This document shows, one piece after another, positions 59,871 to 64,000 of a DNA stretch of 64,000 nt. The translations under genes and the position numbers were made by a program. The stretch spans positions 390,253 through 454,252 of the forward strand of contig LSRX01000351.1 of the NCBI GenBank assembly GCA_001939145.1, written 5' to 3'. The notes below the pieces were generated by a model. The model saw only the letters and a program-made list of their open reading frames with translations, did no database searches and was not told where the DNA came from. The first letter of the stretch is position 1, and each line of letters starts with the position of its first letter. The DNA is from Symbiodinium microadriaticum (taxonomy: Eukaryota; Sar; Dinophyceae; Suessiales; Symbiodiniaceae).

Positions 59871-61691
59871 TATGTTCAAGTGGAGGATTACGGCAAGGTT
59901 TCAATCCTGACTCTGGTTTGGGATTTTAGGGTTTAGGGTTGCAGGGTTGAGGGTTTAGGGCTTGGGGTTTAGAATGTAGGATTGCAGGGTTTCGGGTTTT
60001 GTCCCTTTAGCAAGTTCTCAAACCCAAACTGTTTCTGAGAGGTCTCCGGGGGTTAAGGGTCTAGGGTTTTGGGTTTGGTGTTTAGGGTAAAGGGCTTATT
60101 GTCTAGACCCTAAATTTATCCGAAACCCTAGACCCTTAAACAAAAAATCTACGAAAAACCGAGAAGCCCTGAGTCCACCGCCAACTCGAAACCCGAAGTT
60201 AGGGTCTAGGGTTTCGGGTTTAGGGCCTGTTTAGGGTTTAGGGGTTTAGGGGTTTAGGGTCTAGGGCTTTTCTGGTAAACCCGGCTCCTGTCAAAGTTGT
60301 CGCCTGAAGCCTAAACCCTAAGCCCTATAAATCCTAATTTCTAAACACTGTCGGCTGAAGGGGCCCTTGTGAAACCTTGAGTTTGGAAAGTCCTCCCAGA
60401 ATGTCGGTGCCCTAAGCAGGGTTTAGGGTTCCGGGTTTAGGGCATAACCCCGAAACGTCCAAACCTTGAAACCACGAAGTTTCAACCCTGAGCCCCAAAA
60501 ACCTTTAAATCGAACACTAACTCCTAAAATCCCCGTTCTAAAACTCTTACAAAGGCTTTTAAGTTAGGGTTTAGGGTTTAGGGTTGCGCACCTTCGTACA
60601 CGACCCTGACTCGAGGAGGAGGCACGAGAGCCGCATCACGCAGCAGAGCAAGACGCGGTGACCCAGGCCATCCGCTACAGTAGTGCCTTTTTGGGGTTGG
60701 GGCTTGGTGGTTCTCCTCGTTTCAGATCCTAAACCCTAAGCCCTAAACCCTAAAAGCTATAAAGCCCTAAACCCTGAAACCCTAAACCCTAAACCTGTGT
60801 GGGTTTGGGGGTTTCCTTTAAGGGCTCCTCTACCCACGACCCTTCAAGCAAGGCAGGGCCCTGGTCCTCTCCATGTAACTCTGAAAGAGCTTGACGCACT
60901 TTAAGATAAGAAACCCCAAACCCGCTTGGGGTTTAGGGCTTAGGGTTTTAGGGTCTAGTTAGGGTTTAGGGTCCTAAGTCCAATGCTCCAAAGCCTCAGC
61001 TGCAATACATCCGCCTGGAGAATTCGTATTAGCATACCTCTGCGTAGCCCTTGTAAGCTTCTACAACGACATACAACCAAAAATCCTAATTACGTAAGGC
61101 CCCAGTGATGGTGTCCCAACCCATATAATTACCTTCCAAATTACCCTAAACCCTAAACCCTTAAACCCAAAAACAAGCCCAAGAGCTAGAACCGGTTATC
61201 ATGCGGCCATATATAAACCCTAAGCCTTGCACTCCTGCTGATCCCCAGACGCGGGGACCTGCCTAAACCCCGGGATTAAGGCAGTAGGCATCCTCAACTA
61301 CGGGATTGGGCCTCCTCCTGAACCCCCCAAAATCCTGAGCATACTCTTTCCCTCAGGGTCCGCGTACCTTATCCCCAAAATACGCTTCGGAACCCTTGGC
61401 ATAAACTCTCAGGGACAGCCTTAAGGGCCCTCAAGACAGGTGCAAGAACAAAACTACTGGATGTTAGGTGGCAAAGGTCCTACGCTCAGAAGCCTAAACC
61501 CTAAGCCCCTTAAGCTAAGCCTCAGCAGCTGGCCTGCTACAGGTGCACAGAAAGCGGTAATCCTAAACCCTAGACCAGCTCGTCAAATCTCTGAAAGCGG
61601 CACAGCGATTGCTGCCTCCGAGGCCGTGTCTATGCAGTTTGGACGGTTTAGGGTTAAGGGTAATTTGGGGTTTGGGGTTTAGGGTCTTCTA

Positions 61692-61890
61692 GGGCCTACT
61701 CAAAGGTTCATGGTACTTAATACGTAGTAACTAGGGTCTTAAATAAGGCAACAGTACTTGTAACCAGCTGGAACGTTAGTTAAGGTACTTCTAACTGTAC
61801 TTACTAAGTCCCTAAACCCTTAAACCCCAAAGCCCAAACCTCCTTCCACCCTTCTCTAACTGCACTTACTAAGTCCCGTGACTCCCCAAG
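61692..61890. mobile_element. palindromic element, family F, split (paralog)
   Basis: CAAAGGTTCATGGTACTTAA to CTTACTAAGTCCC, a CCCTTAAACCCC insert, then CTTACTAAGTCCCGTGACTCC; paralog of 56036-56209. Confidence 0.45.
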
Positions 61891-62460
61891 TAGACGCTGA
61901 ACCCTAAACTCTTGAAGGAACCCTTGAAAAAAGCCCGCTATAGAACCCCATGGTACCCTAAACACGCGCAGTATGGACTGCACCCTTATAGAACCCTTAT
62001 AGTACCCTGATAGAAGCCCCTATGGATCCTTTCGAAGAACACCTTTAAGGGACAGTCATCCAGCAGCAGGGAGCATATCAGGACAAGGGCCATTCCGAGC
62101 AGCTTCGAGCAGCTACGACTCCAAAGCTTAAAGCCCCGAACCCCTAAACCTCAGGGGCTTTGGGGTTTAGTGTTTAGGGGTTTGGGGGTTTAGAGTTTAG
62201 GGGCTTAAGGTTCATGATGGTTTTGGGGAGGTTCAGTTAAGATTTAGGGTTCAGGGGTTTCAGGAACTACATGTTACATGGGAATTGAACCCAAACCCCC
62301 GCAGCCCCTGAACCAGATCGAGAAGACCCTCCCCCTTAAACCCCCCACACAATCACAACTTGCTGTATTTGGTTTTATAGGGTTTAGCGGGTTTAGGGTT
62401 TAGGGGGTTAGGGGTTAAGGGTAAGGAACCCTGAACCAAGGAACCCTAAAACCCCCAAAA

Positions 62461-62538
62461 CAGGCGGAGAAGATCCTCCAGAAACCCGCGGATCCTAACT
62501 TCCGGGACCATCGGGAGCTGCTCGGCCTCACAACTTAG
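62461..62538 (+). pseudogene. short exon remnant, unknown (paralog)
   Basis: Paralog of 56758-56835, with the same frame and the same TAG end. Confidence 0.3.
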
Positions 62539-62817
62539 AGGATAGAGCTTTAGGGTTTTGGGGTTCAGGGGTTTAGGGTTCAGGGTTTAGGGAGGGGTTT
62601 AGGGGTTCAGGGTTCAGGGGTTTAGGGTTTAGGGGTTTAGGGTTTAGGACTTGGCTTAGGGTTAAGGGCTTACCTGCAATCAGAAGATGCGGCAGTGTTT
62701 CTGTAAAACAAAAGCCCTAAAACCCCGACAGCACAAAAACACAAACAATAGCCCCTGAGCCCCACCCTTTCAAAGACTAAACTCCGAGCCCTAGCCCGCC
62801 CGAAACTCTAAGCCCTT

Positions 62818-62925
62818 GCTTAAAGGTTCATGGGGCGTAGTCATTAGTAACTAGGGTCATAGATAAGGCAACAAACCCAGGGAAGGTACGTCAAATTGTA
62901 TTTACGAGGTCCCACGAACCTCCAA
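62818..62925. mobile_element. palindromic element, family F, decayed (paralog)
   Basis: Near-identical to 57116-57223. Confidence 0.5.
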
Positions 62926-63174
62926 GGACACTTATAGAATGTTTAAAGTACCTGAATGAAAAGCTTATCAGCCCCTTAAAGATCCCATTAAGGAGCCCTT
63001 TATGTTACCATGTCCCATGAACCTCCAAGCAAGCAGCGGTCTTTCCGGCTCTAGGATCAACGGAGCTTAGGGGGGTCACCCTAGACCCTAAACCCCCAAA
63101 CCCTATACCTTAAGCCCTAAACCCCTAAACCTCTAAACCCGAAACCTTAAATCCCACACCCTGGGTTTGGTGTC

Positions 63175-63238
63175 AGCTGACCACAAAACTTCAGACCCTC
63201 ACTTTCGTATAGTCCGTGTGCTTCTCCACCGCGCAAGC
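63175..63238 (+). promoter_or_regulatory. conserved 5' flank of RCC1-like gene 4
   Basis: Apparently identical to 57473-57536. Confidence 0.45.
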
Positions 63239-64000
63239 ATGTCGCTTACTGTGCACGTTGGATTGCTCAGCGGCAGGACAGTTACTGTGCAAGCCGACTT
63301 GGAGGAAGCAGTCGGAACTTTGAAACGTCGAGCGGAAACGGCCCTCGAAGTGGGCAAAGGGCGGCTAGTAGACACATCTGGAGGCGTTCTGGATGTAGAT
63401 GCACCAATCAAGCGTGCCCGGCTACAGAATGGTGACTCGCTGGTTTTACACATAGGCAGAGTTCAGGTGCAAGCCACCTACAGGGCTTTTGCTGCCGTTC
63501 TTGGCGATAGAACGTTCGTGAGCTGGGGTGATCCTGCCGCAGGTGGTGACAGCAGTGCAGTGCAGAATCAGCTGAAGAATGTGCAGCTAATCCAAGCCAC
63601 GCGCCTTGCGTTTGCTGCCATTCTTGACGATGGATCCGTCGTGACATGGGGACATTCTGACAATGGTGGTGACAGTAGTGATGTGCAGGATCAGCTGAAG
63701 AATGTGCGGCAGATCCAAACCACTTCCCAAGCTTTTGCTGCCATTCTCAGTGATGGATCTGTCGTGACCTGGGGTGCTGCTGGTCTCGGTGGCGACAGCA
63801 GTGCCGTGCAGGGTCAGCTGAAGGATGTGCAACAGATCCAAGCTTCGTACGGTGCGTTTGCTGCCATTCTTGGCGATGGATCCGTCGTGACATGGGGTAG
63901 TGAATGTTTCGGTGGTGACAGTCGTGCAGTGCAGAATCAGCTGAAGAATGTGCAGCAGATCCAAGCCGCCCGAGGCGGTGGTTCTGGCGCATTTGCTGCC
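63239..64000 (+). CDS. ubiquitin-like + RCC1-like repeat protein, copy 4 (cut by window end)
   Basis: The ATG at 63239 opens a frame that runs off the window after 254 codons. It matches copy 3 at a constant offset of 5702 bases. The only coding difference seen is at 63659 (G) against 57957 (A), giving Asp instead of Asn in the second unit. It contains the beta-grasp domain, four complete RCC1-like units and the beginning of a fifth. The number of further units and the tail are not visible. Confidence 0.85.
   Translation, partial: MSLTVHVGLLSGRTVTVQADLEEAVGTLKRRAETALEVGKGRLVDTSGGVLDVDAPIKRARLQNGDSLVLHIGRVQVQATYRAFAAVLGDRTFVSWGDPAAGGDSSAVQNQLKNVQLIQATRLAFAAILDDGSVVTWGHSDNGGDSSDVQDQLKNVRQIQTTSQAFAAILSDGSVVTWGAAGLGGDSSAVQGQLKDVQQIQASYGAFAAILGDGSVVTWGSECFGGDSRAVQNQLKNVQQIQAARGGGSGAFAA

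Larger units (their letters stand above)
59472..63238. other. spacer between RCC1-like copies 3 and 4
   Basis: It starts with the conserved 3' flank (59472-59760), carries a telomere-like insert (59561-59589) and a family E element (59774-59870) that are both absent after copy 2, then follows 54130-57536 in order. From about 62461 it becomes almost identical to 56759 onward. No separate gene is seen; 61440-61682 is not a convincing frame. Confidence 0.6.

Noticed and set aside
1..64000. tRNA, rRNA or snRNA genes
   Set aside because: No cloverleaf with consensus arms or rRNA signature was noticed; the many hairpins are palindromic elements. A covariance-model scan would be decisive.

Overview
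The window looks like a piece of a dinoflagellate nuclear genome, most likely Symbiodiniaceae (moderate confidence, no taxonomic marker gene is present). The evidence is: plant-type telomere heptamers (TTTAGGG/CCCTAAA) scattered in both orientations through nearly all non-coding DNA; pentatricopeptide (PPR) coding DNA with the SACEKA-type repeats typical of dinoflagellates; a tandem family of RCC1-like repeat proteins; a fossil of a positive-strand RNA virus polymerase of the kind known from dinoflagellate viruses; very low gene density; and dozens of short palindromic (MITE-like) elements.

Layout. 1-3.5 kb: repeats only. 3.5-4.2 kb: RNA-dependent RNA polymerase fossil, followed by a 1.9 kb block present twice (about 3966-5883 and 5885-7793) with single N bases at the joins, probably redundant contigs. 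8-37 kb: a repeat sea of telomere-like arrays and at least 14 families of palindromic elements, with small islands of coding-like DNA (8.3, 11.6, 13.2, 13.8-14.75, 18.0, 26.4-26.7 and 32.5-32.9 kb) and a 177-base N gap at 30889-31065. 37.6-38.7 kb: a PPR gene broken by a palindromic element. 38.7-47.8 kb: repeat sea with two orphan PPR shards and a 150-codon unknown pseudogene carrying two in-frame stops (44.55-45.0 kb). 47.8-64 kb: a same-strand tandem array of intact genes, each with an N-terminal ubiquitin-like fold, 8-12 short RCC1-like units and an acidic tail (47843, 51995, 57537 and 63239, the last cut by the window end), plus a small chimeric copy at 53527-53946.

The most interesting signal is how the non-coding DNA was built. 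Tandem paralogous flanks and disrupted elements act as filled/empty-site pairs. They show telomere-like tracts inserted at interior sites, several of them bracketed by 15-26 bp direct repeats, and palindromic elements inserted with short target duplications (TA, GAGA, AGTCGCT). Together this suggests continuing capture of telomeric repeats at internal breaks alongside non-autonomous transposition. No transposase, telomerase, tRNA, rRNA, CRISPR array or spliced-leader relict was recognised. Identities given by comparison are by eye; no alignment or database search was run.
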